Below the pieces are notes generated by a model. The model made no database searches and was not told the DNA's origin. It worked only from the letters and a program-made list of their open reading frames with translations. A program made the translations under genes and the position numbers. A DNA stretch of 29,602 nt from Proteobacteria bacterium UBA5122 (GTDB lineage: Bacteria > Pseudomonadota > Gammaproteobacteria > Tenderiales > Tenderiaceae): NCBI GenBank assembly GCA_002415485.1, contig DHYU01000051.1, positions 6,409-36,010 on the forward strand. Reading direction: 5' to 3'. Below, piece by piece: positions 22,733 through 29,602 of this stretch (positions are counted from its first letter, which is position 1; each line of letters begins with the position of its first letter).

Positions 22733-23772
22733 CAGACACCCGACGACTCGATCGACAACAGGGTTTGCAGCTTAGCCCAAACCTGGGCCGGGGCCAATGT
22801 CGTGAAACAGGCCGGCTGCACCGCTGCCTGACCTGCATACGTACACTCTCGCTTTAAACACGGCGCGCACGCAAACTCCGCACTGAGATTACGCTGCCGC
22901 GCACCGAGCACACCAGTCAGTGCCGCATTGGTCGGCCCAAACAACACCAATTCGGGCACATTCAACGCCGCGGTCAGATGAGACAGGCCTGTATCCACAC
23001 CGACCACTGCGCGCGCCGCAACGATCTGCGCCGCCAATTGCATCAGACTCAGGCGCGGCAAAATGCATACATCATCGCCGACGTGTTTAGCGATGCGCTC
23101 GGCACGTCCGCGCTCGGCATCGTTCCCCCACGGCAAGACCACCCTAAAACCGGCAGCGACAACCTCACGCGCCAAATCACACCAATAAGGCTCCGGCCAA
23201 TGTTTGTTGACCCAGGTCGTGCCATGCAGAAACAACACATAGGGTTTTGCCTGGGGTTGCGCCGGCGGCAGACGACTCAGCTCCAGCCCATAGCTCACCT
23301 CATCGGCACATTCATAGCCCAAGGCCTGCGCGAACAACTGCCGCACGCGCTGGATTGCGTGTTGATCTTTAGAAACGGAGATCTTTCGTTGATAGGCCAG
23401 ACTCGCCAACGGTTCACGCGCCGACTGCCGATCAAGGCCATAGCGCACACCCGGCGCCTTGCGCGCCAGCCAGGCACTCTTGATCAAGCCCTGGGCATCG
23501 ATCACTGCATCGTATGGCTGCTGCTGAAAACGCGCGCGGCAGGCGCGCCACTCGCTGCGCACATCGGCCGCCCATGGCCGCTTGCGCCAACGACGCAACG
23601 CCACCGGGATCACGTTTTTCACCGCCGGGTGCAAGACTGGGATCTCGGCAAAGCCCTCTTCGACCAGCCAATCGAATTCAATGCCGGGCAAGGCCCGCGC
23701 CGCGTCATTCACCGCCGGCAATGTATGGATCACATCGCCCAACGACGAGGTCTTGACGATCAGGACGCGCAT
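22732..23772 (-). CDS. waaC: Lipopolysaccharide heptosyltransferase I
   Basis: WaaC transfers the first L-glycero-D-manno-heptose from the ADP-heptose donor to Kdo of the inner core, on the cytoplasmic side of the inner membrane. The 346 residues match the family. MRVLIVKTSSLGDVIHTLPA carries Asp13, the proposed catalytic residue. WLVEEGFAEIPVLHPAVKNV, YDAVIDAQGLIKSAWLAR, LHGTTWVNKHWPEPYW (182-197) and VVGVDTGLSHLTAALNVPE (256-274) are all WaaC hallmarks. The tail has FACAPCLKRECTYAG. The ATG lies 13 bases inside waaF, and the stop shares a base with the next gene, so the three transferases are coupled. It is the clearest of the five GT9 modules. Confidence 0.96.
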   Translation of the reverse strand: MRVLIVKTSSLGDVIHTLPAVNDAARALPGIEFDWLVEEGFAEIPVLHPAVKNVIPVALRRWRKRPWAADVRSEWRACRARFQQQPYDAVIDAQGLIKSAWLARKAPGVRYGLDRQSAREPLASLAYQRKISVSKDQHAIQRVRQLFAQALGYECADEVSYGLELSRLPPAQPQAKPYVLFLHGTTWVNKHWPEPYWCDLAREVVAAGFRVVLPWGNDAERGRAERIAKHVGDDVCILPRLSLMQLAAQIVAARAVVGVDTGLSHLTAALNVPELVLFGPTNAALTGVLGARQRNLSAEFACAPCLKRECTYAGQAAVQPACFTTLAPAQVWAKLQTLLSIESSGV

Positions 23773-24818
23773 GCCGCCTGCGACACCAGACCATCGATCG
23801 CGCCGATCACCCGCGCCGGTTTCAGGTCATTCATGCACTTGAAGTGACCGAGCGGACACTCGCGTTCAAAACAGGGACTGCACTCCAGACCCAACGACAG
23901 GATCTGCGCCTGCTCACTCAAGGGCGGCGTGAAGCCAGGATCGGACGAGCCATAGAGCGCCACCACCGGCCGCGCCAAGGCCGCCGCCATGTGCATCAGG
24001 CCCGAATCATTACTGACTACGACAGAGGCCAACGACATCAGATCGATCGCCTGTTCCAGGCTCGTGCGCCCGGCCAGATCGACACAGCCCTCACCGGCCA
24101 GCGCCGACAATTGTCGCGACACCTCGGCATCCTTCTCCGAGCCGAACACCCACACCGCCCAACCCTGGGCGAGATAGTGACGCGCGACCTCGGCAAAATA
24201 GGCCTCGGGCCAACGCTTGGCCGGGCCATACTCCGCCCCCGGACACAGGATCAACAGTGGCGACTGCGGCTGCGCCAGCCCCACGTCCTGCAGCGCCTGC
24301 GCAACCCGCGCCGACTCGACCTGCAACGATGGCGCGATAATCTCAGGCAAGGGCTCACCCGCCGCCACACCCAGCGCCATAAAACGCTGCACCGTCATCG
24401 GCAGCGCCTGTTTATCCAACTGACGGACATCATTGAGCAGGCCATACCGCAACTCACCGACAAAACCGGTGCGCGTACCGATCCCGGCCCAAAACGGCAC
24501 CAAGGCGGACTTCAGAGAATTGGGCAACAGGATCGCATGCCGGTATCCGCGACTGCGCAGTGATTTACCCAGGCGATAGCGCTCACCCAGGCCGAGCGAG
24601 CCGTGGCCGAGCGGCATCGTGATCGCATCACGCACCTCGGGCATACGCGCCAGCAGCGGCTGGCTCCAGGCCGGCGCCAACACATCGATGATCACATCAG
24701 GATTGCGCTGCTTGAGCAGCTTGAACAGACTTTGCGCCATCACCATGTCGCCCACCCAGGATGGACCAACCACCAGGATGGGAGACAGGCGCTGCGCAGC
24801 AGGACGGGAATTATTCAA
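23760..24818 (-). CDS. waaF: Lipopolysaccharide heptosyltransferase II
   Basis: WaaF adds the second heptose of the inner core. The protein has 352 residues. SPILVVGPSWVGDMVMAQSL places Asp24 at the conserved site. IDVLAPAWSQPLLARMPEV, LPNSLKSALVPFWAGIGTRT and LCPGAEYGPAKRWPEAYFAE are typical of WaaF, as is VVSNDSGLMHMAAALARPVV with the following LYGSSDPGFTPP. The tail ECSPCFERECPLGHFKC is the cysteine-containing end of this family. The first usable start is a TTG at 24818 with AAAGG upstream; no ATG or GTG lies before the conserved strand, so TTG appears to be used, which is unusual. It follows the zinc-ribbon gene by 30 bases and overlaps waaC by 13. Confidence 0.95.
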   Translation of the reverse strand: MNNSRPAAQRLSPILVVGPSWVGDMVMAQSLFKLLKQRNPDVIIDVLAPAWSQPLLARMPEVRDAITMPLGHGSLGLGERYRLGKSLRSRGYRHAILLPNSLKSALVPFWAGIGTRTGFVGELRYGLLNDVRQLDKQALPMTVQRFMALGVAAGEPLPEIIAPSLQVESARVAQALQDVGLAQPQSPLLILCPGAEYGPAKRWPEAYFAEVARHYLAQGWAVWVFGSEKDAEVSRQLSALAGEGCVDLAGRTSLEQAIDLMSLASVVVSNDSGLMHMAAALARPVVALYGSSDPGFTPPLSEQAQILSLGLECSPCFERECPLGHFKCMNDLKPARVIGAIDGLVSQAACAS

Positions 24819-24848
24819 ACAAACAGGCCTTTCGCCGCTGAATCGGCC

Positions 24849-25046
24849 TTAGCCCTTGAGGCTGTACTCCGCACCACAATACGGGCACTTGGCCGAACCC
24901 TTGTCCATCGACAAAAAGACCTTGGGGTGCGAATTCCACAGGCTCATGCCCGGCATCGGGCAATGCAGCGGCAGGTCCGCCTTGGTCACTTCGTAATGAT
25001 TTTCAGCATTGGCGGGGATCTCCGCCGTCTTTGCATGTGTCGCCAT
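24849..25046 (-). CDS. Zinc-ribbon (zf-CHCC) domain protein, 65 residues
   Basis: A small protein whose ligands Cys29, His40, Cys54 and Cys57 form the CHCC zinc site: LHCPMPGMSLWNSHPKVFLS is followed by KCPYCGAEYSLKG. The domain is shared with the NDUFS6 subunit of mitochondrial complex I, and bacterial stand-alone versions are common in Proteobacteria, often beside ilvE as here. Its role in bacteria is not firmly established. The ATG at 25046 has a purine-rich AGAGGCGGAA upstream. It lies between ilvE and waaF on the minus strand, with a GC-rich hairpin before it, and probably shares their transcript. Confidence 0.9.
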   Translation of the reverse strand: MATHAKTAEIPANAENHYEVTKADLPLHCPMPGMSLWNSHPKVFLSMDKGSAKCPYCGAEYSLKG

Positions 25047-25068
25047 TTCCGCCTCTCCCTCTACATCT

Positions 25069-25095
25069 GCCCGCCCGCAGGCGGGCCTTGTTTTT
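25069..25095 (+). terminator. GC-rich hairpin with T-tract on the plus strand, between ilvE and the zinc-ribbon gene
   Basis: GCCCGCC (25069-25075) and GGCGGGC (25080-25086) form a perfect seven-base-pair stem around a CGCA loop, followed on the plus strand by CTTGTTTTT. As an intrinsic terminator it would point against the surrounding minus-strand genes and stop antisense transcription. On the minus strand the same stem has no T-tract and might instead separate or stabilise parts of the operon mRNA. Confidence 0.55.
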
Positions 25096-25099
25096 ATGG

Positions 25100-26023
25100 T
25101 TAAACCGCCAGCGTCAGCCAGCGCTTGTGCGCCTCACTGCGACCATGCACCACATCGAAGTACAGGCTTTGCAGACGCTCGGTGATCGGACCACGCGAAC
25201 CGCTACCGATGGTGCGACCATCCAGCTCACGAATCGGGGTCACCTCTGCCGCCGAACCGGTGAAGAAGGCCTCATCGGCGATATACACCTCATCGCGCGT
25301 GATGCGTTTTTCGCGCACGGTGTAGCCCAGCTCTTCGGCCAGTTCGATGACGGTGCCACGGGTAATCCCGTCCAGCGCGCTGGTCAGCTCCGGCGTATAG
25401 ATCACGCCATTGCGGATCAAGAAGAAGTTCTCAGCACTACCCTCAGAGACATACCCTTCGGTATCCAGCATCAGCGCCTCGTCACAACCACAGGCAATTG
25501 CCTCCTGCAGCGCCATCATCGAGTTGACGTAGTTGGCGTTGGTCTTGGACTTGGTCATCATGATGTTGACGTGGTGACGATGGTAAGACGAGGTGCGCAC
25601 CTTGATGCCACGACGCATGTTCTCTTCACCCATGTACGCACCCCAATGCCAGGCCGCCACCATCACGTGCGCCTTCAGGTTGTCGGCGCGCAGGCCCATG
25701 CCTTCGGCACCGTAAAACACCATCGGACGGATGTAACCGGATTCGAGATTGTTATCGCGCACCACGGCGATGGTCGCCGCATTGATCGTGTCTTTGTCGA
25801 ACGGCATCTTCATGTTCATCACATGCGCCGAACGGAACAGACGATCGGTGTGCTCTTTGAGGCGGAAGATCGCCGGGCCCTGATCTGTCTTATAAACGCG
25901 CTCACCTTCAAACACGCCCATGCCGTAGTGCAGGGTGTGGGTCAGCACATGAACCTTGGCCTCGCGCCATGGGACCATTTCACCGTCCAACCAGATGAAA
26001 CCATCCCGATCCGCCATACTCAT
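25100..26023 (-). CDS. ilvE: Branched-chain amino acid aminotransferase
   Basis: IlvE moves the amino group of glutamate to the 2-oxo acids of leucine, isoleucine and valine, using PLP, in the cytoplasm. The 307-residue length is normal for the class IV fold. HVLTHTLHYGMGVFEGERVY (25-44), the Schiff-base lysine region MMTKSKTNANYVNSM with Lys160, DEALMLDTEGYVSEGSAENF (181-200) and AFFTGSAAEVTPIRELDGR (252-270) are all visible. I start at the ATG at 26023, which has GGAGAG about eight bases upstream; a longer frame opens at 26071 but lacks support, and another ATG follows at 26017. It is probably the first gene of the operon that continues into waaF and waaC, a linkage I recall from other Gammaproteobacteria. 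Confidence 0.95.
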   Translation of the reverse strand: MSMADRDGFIWLDGEMVPWREAKVHVLTHTLHYGMGVFEGERVYKTDQGPAIFRLKEHTDRLFRSAHVMNMKMPFDKDTINAATIAVVRDNNLESGYIRPMVFYGAEGMGLRADNLKAHVMVAAWHWGAYMGEENMRRGIKVRTSSYHRHHVNIMMTKSKTNANYVNSMMALQEAIACGCDEALMLDTEGYVSEGSAENFFLIRNGVIYTPELTSALDGITRGTVIELAEELGYTVREKRITRDEVYIADEAFFTGSAAEVTPIRELDGRTIGSGSRGPITERLQSLYFDVVHGRSEAHKRWLTLAV

Positions 26024-26093
26024 TTCTACTCTCTCCTTCAAAAGGCTAAATTCGTCTCGCACCCAGGCCACGCCAACCAGGCCAAAGCGGACT

Positions 26094-26099
26094 ATTTTA
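26094..26099 (-). promoter_or_regulatory. Possible -10 box for ilvE
   Basis: TAAAAT on the minus strand lies 70 bases before the ilvE start, in the 120-base gap after glnE. The hexamer 17 bases upstream (CTGGCG) matches the -35 consensus at only three positions, so the promoter is tentative. I see no clear terminator for glnE in this gap. Confidence 0.25.
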
Positions 26100-26143
26100 C
26101 CGCTTATTGCAAAAGCCGCCAGATGGCAGGGGCTGAAAAATCG

Positions 26144-29059
26144 TCAAAGCGCCGCATCCATGTAGTGATGCCATACCCGCTGCACCTCGCGCCGCTGCTC
26201 GGCGAAGCGTTCACTGGGCACCCGTGCCGATTCACCATCCAGCGTCAGATGATGGGCGGCGGCGCGATAGGTCTTGTAGGCCGCGGTCAGTGCCGCGGCA
26301 TCGTCCGCCGGGATCAGGCCCTCGTTGGCCAGCGTCTCGATCTGACGGATGTTGTCGCTCCAGCGCAGCAGGGCCGGGTACTGGTGCGACCAACGCAGCA
26401 CCAAGTATTGCACAATAAATTCGATATCGGCGATGCCGCCGACGCCCTGCTTGAGATCAAAGCTGACATCGTTCGACTTATCGAGGCTATCGCGCATGCG
26501 CTGGCGCATCTCGCGCACCTCCTTCTGCAGCGCCGCCGGATCACGCTCGCGGCTCAAGGCCTTTCGCCGGATCACGGCAAAGCGTTTGCCGAGGCCCTCG
26601 CTGCCAGCGATCACCCGTGTCCGCACCAGGGCCTGATGCTCCCAGGTCCAGGCCTCGTTGCGCTGATATTTGGCAAAGCCCGACATGCTGCTGACCAGCG
26701 GCCCCGCCTCACCAGCCGGGCGCAGCCGGGTATCGATGTCATACAACACCCCGGCGGGTGTGTGTGTGGTCATGATATGGATCAGGCGCTGACCGAGGCG
26801 GGCAAAAAACACATGATTGTCGACCGGCTTGTCGGCATCGGTCTCACCGCCGGAATTGTAGTTACCGTGCAGAAACACCAGGTCCAGATCCGAGCCATAA
26901 CCGAGTTCGATCCCGCCCATCTTGCCGTAGGCGACCACCAGGAAACCCGGCTCATAATGATGCCCATCGCGCTCGCACTGCGGCCGCCCATAACGGCTGA
27001 CCGAATAATCGTAGGCGATCTTCAAGGTCTGCTGCACGATGACCTCGGCGATCTCGGTCAGGTGGTCGCTGACGATCATCAACGGATAGATGCCCGACAC
27101 ATCCGCCGCCGCCACGCGCAGCACATGCGTCTGTTTGAAGTGTCGCAGCACCTCCATCTGCTGTTCCAGATCATCCCCCACCTGCACCAGCGCCTGCGCC
27201 AGTTCTGCCTCCAGCCCGGCACGGTCGAGCGGCACATAGAGCGAACGCGGATCGAGCAGCTCGTCGAGCAACACCGGATAGCGCGCCAGGTGCGAGGCGA
27301 TCCACGGACTGGCATCGCACAGCTTCACCAGTTGCGACAAGGCCAGCGGATTTTCCACCAGCAGGGCCAGATAGGCGCTGCGGCGCACGATCGCCTCGAT
27401 CAGGTCCAGCACCCGCGCCAGCGTCTGCGCCTTGTGTTTGACCTTGGCCACCGCCCCCAACAGCAGCGGCATCAACCGGTCCATACGGTCGCGGCCGGTC
27501 GGCGTCATACTGATATAACGGGCGCTGCCGCGCAGCCGCTCCAACAGACGCACCCCCTCGGCCGCCTCCTCGGCAAAGCCCTGTCCGGCCAGCGCCGCGA
27601 CGGCCGCCTCCTGATTCAGCGTGCCGCGCCACACATCCGCCAGCACCTCGCCACGATCCGAGACCTGCTCGCGCTGCGGTGCGGCGAAGGCTTGTTCAAA
27701 ATTACTGCGCACCTGCGCCATGTATTTGCGCAAGGTCTTTTCAAAGCTGGCGTAATCATCAAAGCCCATCGCCAGCGCCAGACGCGACCGCTCCAGCTCG
27801 CTACTGGGCAAGACATGGGTCTGTTTGTCGGCCATCGCCTGCAGGCGGTTCTCGGCCTGGCGCAAAAAGATGTAGGCCGCGTTCAGCGTATCGCGCACGA
27901 ATTGCGGCATATAGTCATTGGCGGCCAGATAATCGAGCACCTGCTGGATCGGCCGCACTTGCAGCCCCTTGTCGCGGCCACCACGGATCAGCTGCTGGGC
28001 CTGACCGATAAATTCGACCTCACGGATGCCGCCGACACCGAGCTTGATGTTGTTCTCCATGCCGCGTTTGTTCTGGCGCTCGATCATGCCCTTCATCTCG
28101 CGCAGCGATTCAAACGCACCGTAATCGAGGTAACGGCGATAGACGAACGGCCGCAGCATCGCCATCAACTCCGCCCCCGCCGCACGATCACCGGCAATCA
28201 CATCGGCCTTGATCAGTGCATAGCGCTCCCACTCGCGGCCGTGGGTCTGGTAGTACTGTTCCATTGAATCAAAGCTGACCGCCAGCGGCCCGACATCGCC
28301 AAACGGCCGCAGGCGCATATCCACGCGAAAGACATAACCGTCGCCCGTCACCTGATTGATCACCGCGATCAGGCGCCGTCCGAGGCGGATAAAAAATTCG
28401 GAATTGGCGATCGGGCCACGGCCGCCGACCGTCTCACCATCTTCGGCAAAGGCGAAGATCAGATCGATATCCGACGAATAATTCAGCTCGCCCGCGCCCA
28501 GCTTGCCCATGCCGAGCACCACCAGCTGCTGCGGCTCGCCACTGTATTTGCCGATCGGCTGGCCCCACTCGTTGCACTGCCAGACATGCAAACGCTGCAA
28601 GGCCTCGTCGACACAGGCACTGGCCAGGTTCGACAGGTCGCGCAGGGTCTCGGCCAGATCGGCCAGACCGACGATATCGCGCCAGGCGATGCGCACCATC
28701 TCGCGATTACGAAAACGGCGCAGCACCACCATCATGCCGGCATCGTCATAGACAGGCGCCAGTTGCTCGGCCAGCATCGACATGTATTCATCGTGGGCGT
28801 AACTGCGCTTCAAATCACCCGCAATCAGCGCCACCATCGCCTGCGGCCAGCGCACGCACCACTGGCTGATAAATTCGCTGCTGGCCCAGGCCTTGACCAG
28901 CCCCGGCCAGTCGTCCGCAGTCAGTGCCGCCAGCAGCTCACGCCCGCCTTCGACCTCGGCAAAGCGTTCGCCAACGCGGGCCACCTCTGGCTGCAACAAC
29001 GGCGGTAGGGCACTCACCAGTGGCTCGGGCAGGATCGGGGGTTGGGCAGGGTTCGTCAT
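26144..29059 (-). CDS. glnE: Bifunctional glutamine synthetase adenylyltransferase / adenylyl-removing enzyme
   Basis: GlnE switches glutamine synthetase activity by adding AMP to it or removing it, under control of PII proteins, in response to nitrogen status. The 971 residues agree with the family's roughly 950-990. Two nucleotidyltransferase domains are visible. The N-terminal one has VLGMGKLGAGELNYSSDIDL with the metal ligands at Asp197 and Asp199, and the adenylyl-removing activity belongs to this half. The C-terminal one has VAYGKMGGIELGYGSDLDLV with Asp724 and Asp726, the adenylyltransferase half. Each is followed by a GVGGI(R/A)(E/D)(V/I)EF segment. The ATG at 29059 starts MTNPAQPPILPEP. 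It is transcribed away from pilU and toward ilvE, 120 bases before that gene. Confidence 0.97.
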   Translation of the reverse strand: MTNPAQPPILPEPLVSALPPLLQPEVARVGERFAEVEGGRELLAALTADDWPGLVKAWASSEFISQWCVRWPQAMVALIAGDLKRSYAHDEYMSMLAEQLAPVYDDAGMMVVLRRFRNREMVRIAWRDIVGLADLAETLRDLSNLASACVDEALQRLHVWQCNEWGQPIGKYSGEPQQLVVLGMGKLGAGELNYSSDIDLIFAFAEDGETVGGRGPIANSEFFIRLGRRLIAVINQVTGDGYVFRVDMRLRPFGDVGPLAVSFDSMEQYYQTHGREWERYALIKADVIAGDRAAGAELMAMLRPFVYRRYLDYGAFESLREMKGMIERQNKRGMENNIKLGVGGIREVEFIGQAQQLIRGGRDKGLQVRPIQQVLDYLAANDYMPQFVRDTLNAAYIFLRQAENRLQAMADKQTHVLPSSELERSRLALAMGFDDYASFEKTLRKYMAQVRSNFEQAFAAPQREQVSDRGEVLADVWRGTLNQEAAVAALAGQGFAEEAAEGVRLLERLRGSARYISMTPTGRDRMDRLMPLLLGAVAKVKHKAQTLARVLDLIEAIVRRSAYLALLVENPLALSQLVKLCDASPWIASHLARYPVLLDELLDPRSLYVPLDRAGLEAELAQALVQVGDDLEQQMEVLRHFKQTHVLRVAAADVSGIYPLMIVSDHLTEIAEVIVQQTLKIAYDYSVSRYGRPQCERDGHHYEPGFLVVAYGKMGGIELGYGSDLDLVFLHGNYNSGGETDADKPVDNHVFFARLGQRLIHIMTTHTPAGVLYDIDTRLRPAGEAGPLVSSMSGFAKYQRNEAWTWEHQALVRTRVIAGSEGLGKRFAVIRRKALSRERDPAALQKEVREMRQRMRDSLDKSNDVSFDLKQGVGGIADIEFIVQYLVLRWSHQYPALLRWSDNIRQIETLANEGLIPADDAAALTAAYKTYRAAAHHLTLDGESARVPSERFAEQRREVQRVWHHYMDAAL

Positions 29060-29092
29060 CGGGCTACATCTTTATTTTTTAAGCAATTTGCA

Positions 29093-29110
29093 AGACAGAC
29101 ACGACTGTCT
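29093..29110. repeat. Perfect inverted repeat in the glnE-pilU divergent region
   Basis: AGACAG (29093-29098) and CTGTCT (29105-29110) are exact reverse complements separated by six bases, giving an 18-base dyad about 34 bases before the glnE start and 100 before pilU. It could be an operator for a dimeric regulator. The rest of the 151-base gap has an A/T-rich patch close to glnE but no promoter pair I would defend. Confidence 0.4.
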
Positions 29111-29210
29111 CGACCTCGTCTCCCGCATCTTAGCACTTCTCAAGTTGCCTACGTCAGCGCCGATAAACATGAGCAGGTTTAAGGCACACAGAGGACGATT
29201 GGGAGTAGAC

Positions 29211-29602
29211 ATGGAACTGAACGACTACCTGAAAATCATGGTGATGAAAGACGCCTCCGACCTTTATCTCACCACCGGCGCACCCGCCAGCGCCAAAATT
29301 CAGGGCCAACTGACCCCGCTCGAAAAAGTACCGCTGCCCCCCGGCCGCGTCAAAGAGCTGGCTTACGGCATCATGGACGAAGAGCAGCAAAAGGACTTCA
29401 AAGACAAACCCGAGTGCAACCTTGCGATCTCTGCCCCCGGCATCGGCCGCTTTCGTGTCAATATCTTCCAGCAACGCAGCCAGTTCGGCATGGTCATTCG
29501 TGCGATCAAGACCGACATCCCGGCCTGGCAGGACCTCGGCCTGCCCGAGGTCCTGACCAAACTGATCATGCAGAAACGCGGCCTGGTGCTGTTCGTCGGC
29601 GG
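29211..29602 (+). CDS. pilU: Twisting-motility ATPase PilU, N-terminal 130 residues (3' end outside window)
   Basis: PilU is a PilT-paralogue ATPase that powers retraction of type IV pili at the inner membrane. The visible part opens MELNDYLKIMVMKDASDLYL, followed by TTGAPASAKIQGQLTPLEK, then ECNLAISAPGIGRFRVNIFQ and MVIRAIKTDIP, and ends at GLVLFVGG just before the expected Walker A motif. The KDASDLYLTTG start and the ECNLAISAPGIGRFRV block look more like PilU than PilT as I remember them. GGGAG lies six bases before the ATG. The gene usually follows pilT; here glnE lies divergently upstream, so pilT is not in its usual place. Walker A, the Asp box and Walker B are beyond the edge. Confidence 0.88.
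   Translation, partial: MELNDYLKIMVMKDASDLYLTTGAPASAKIQGQLTPLEKVPLPPGRVKELAYGIMDEEQQKDFKDKPECNLAISAPGIGRFRVNIFQQRSQFGMVIRAIKTDIPAWQDLGLPEVLTKLIMQKRGLVLFVG

Noticed and set aside
25031..28267. A 1078-codon open frame on the plus strand antisense to ilvE and glnE
   Set aside because: It is the mirror of GC-rich codon usage in real genes on the minus strand. Its translation is rich in His, Arg and Gln without recognisable domains, and it crosses two conserved genes and the intergenic gaps between them.
1..29602. CRISPR arrays, tRNA or rRNA genes, insertion sequences, prophage or toxin-antitoxin genes
   Set aside because: I looked for regularly spaced repeats, transposase or integrase proteins, terminal inverted repeats and tRNA-like sequences and saw none that held up.

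Overview
The window is a compact, moderately GC-rich, gene-dense stretch of a Gram-negative chromosome, almost certainly gammaproteobacterial. The order glnE - ilvE - zinc-ribbon protein - waaF - waaC, and the presence of hldE with a FAD oxidoreductase and an aldo/keto reductase, waaA, msbA, tolC and thiC within 30 kb, resemble the LPS-core neighbourhood I remember from Pseudomonas-type Gammaproteobacteria, here condensed. I cannot name a genus. There are no tRNAs, rRNAs, insertion sequences, integrases or CRISPR arrays that I can see.

Layout. (a) 1-1428: the 5' part of thiC on the minus strand, with a clear TPP riboswitch and a candidate promoter upstream. (b) 1429-3820, plus: a diverged Pcm-like methyltransferase, a single-domain rhodanese and a TolC outer-membrane channel. 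(c) 3824-8507, minus: an overlapping operon hldE - FAD oxidoreductase - aldo/keto reductase - waaA (heptose activation and Kdo transfer, with two unassigned redox enzymes between). (d) 8659-14515, plus: lpxL-type acyltransferase, a GT9-FkbM fusion protein, a GT4 transferase and msbA. (e) 14512-16255, minus: a CgeB-like glycosyltransferase and a small methyltransferase, set between two plus-strand operons. (f) 16375-22005, plus: GT4, GT9, GT9, a GT4-like transferase and an O-antigen ligase (WaaL-like). (g) 21980-26023, minus: ilvE - zinc-ribbon protein - waaF - waaC - GT2. (h) 26144-29059, minus: glnE. (i) 29211-end, plus: the start of pilU, cut by the window edge.

Together, (c) to (g) form an LPS inner/outer-core island: heptose precursor synthesis (HldE), Kdo addition (WaaA), lipid A acylation (LpxL), heptosyl transfer (WaaC, WaaF and three further GT9 modules), outer-core glycosyltransferases, flipping of lipid A-core (MsbA) and ligation of a polymer to the core (WaaL). 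No LPS core kinase (WaaP/WaaY type) and no lpxK is present in the window. The outer-core genes and waaL look more AT-rich than the housekeeping genes around them, as expected for a variable surface-polysaccharide segment.

Most notable points: the GT9-FkbM fusion, whose linker is encoded across an eight-C tract at which loss of one base would split the protein; an eight-A tract forming part of the spacer of a good candidate promoter for the same operon; a candidate promoter with an overlapping perfect dyad before rhodanese-tolC; and the translationally overlapping FAD oxidoreductase / aldo-keto reductase pair between hldE and waaA. I found no clearly undescribed multi-gene system; the redox pair and the fusion are the best leads. 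All calls come from reading the sequence and remembered family features, without database searches.
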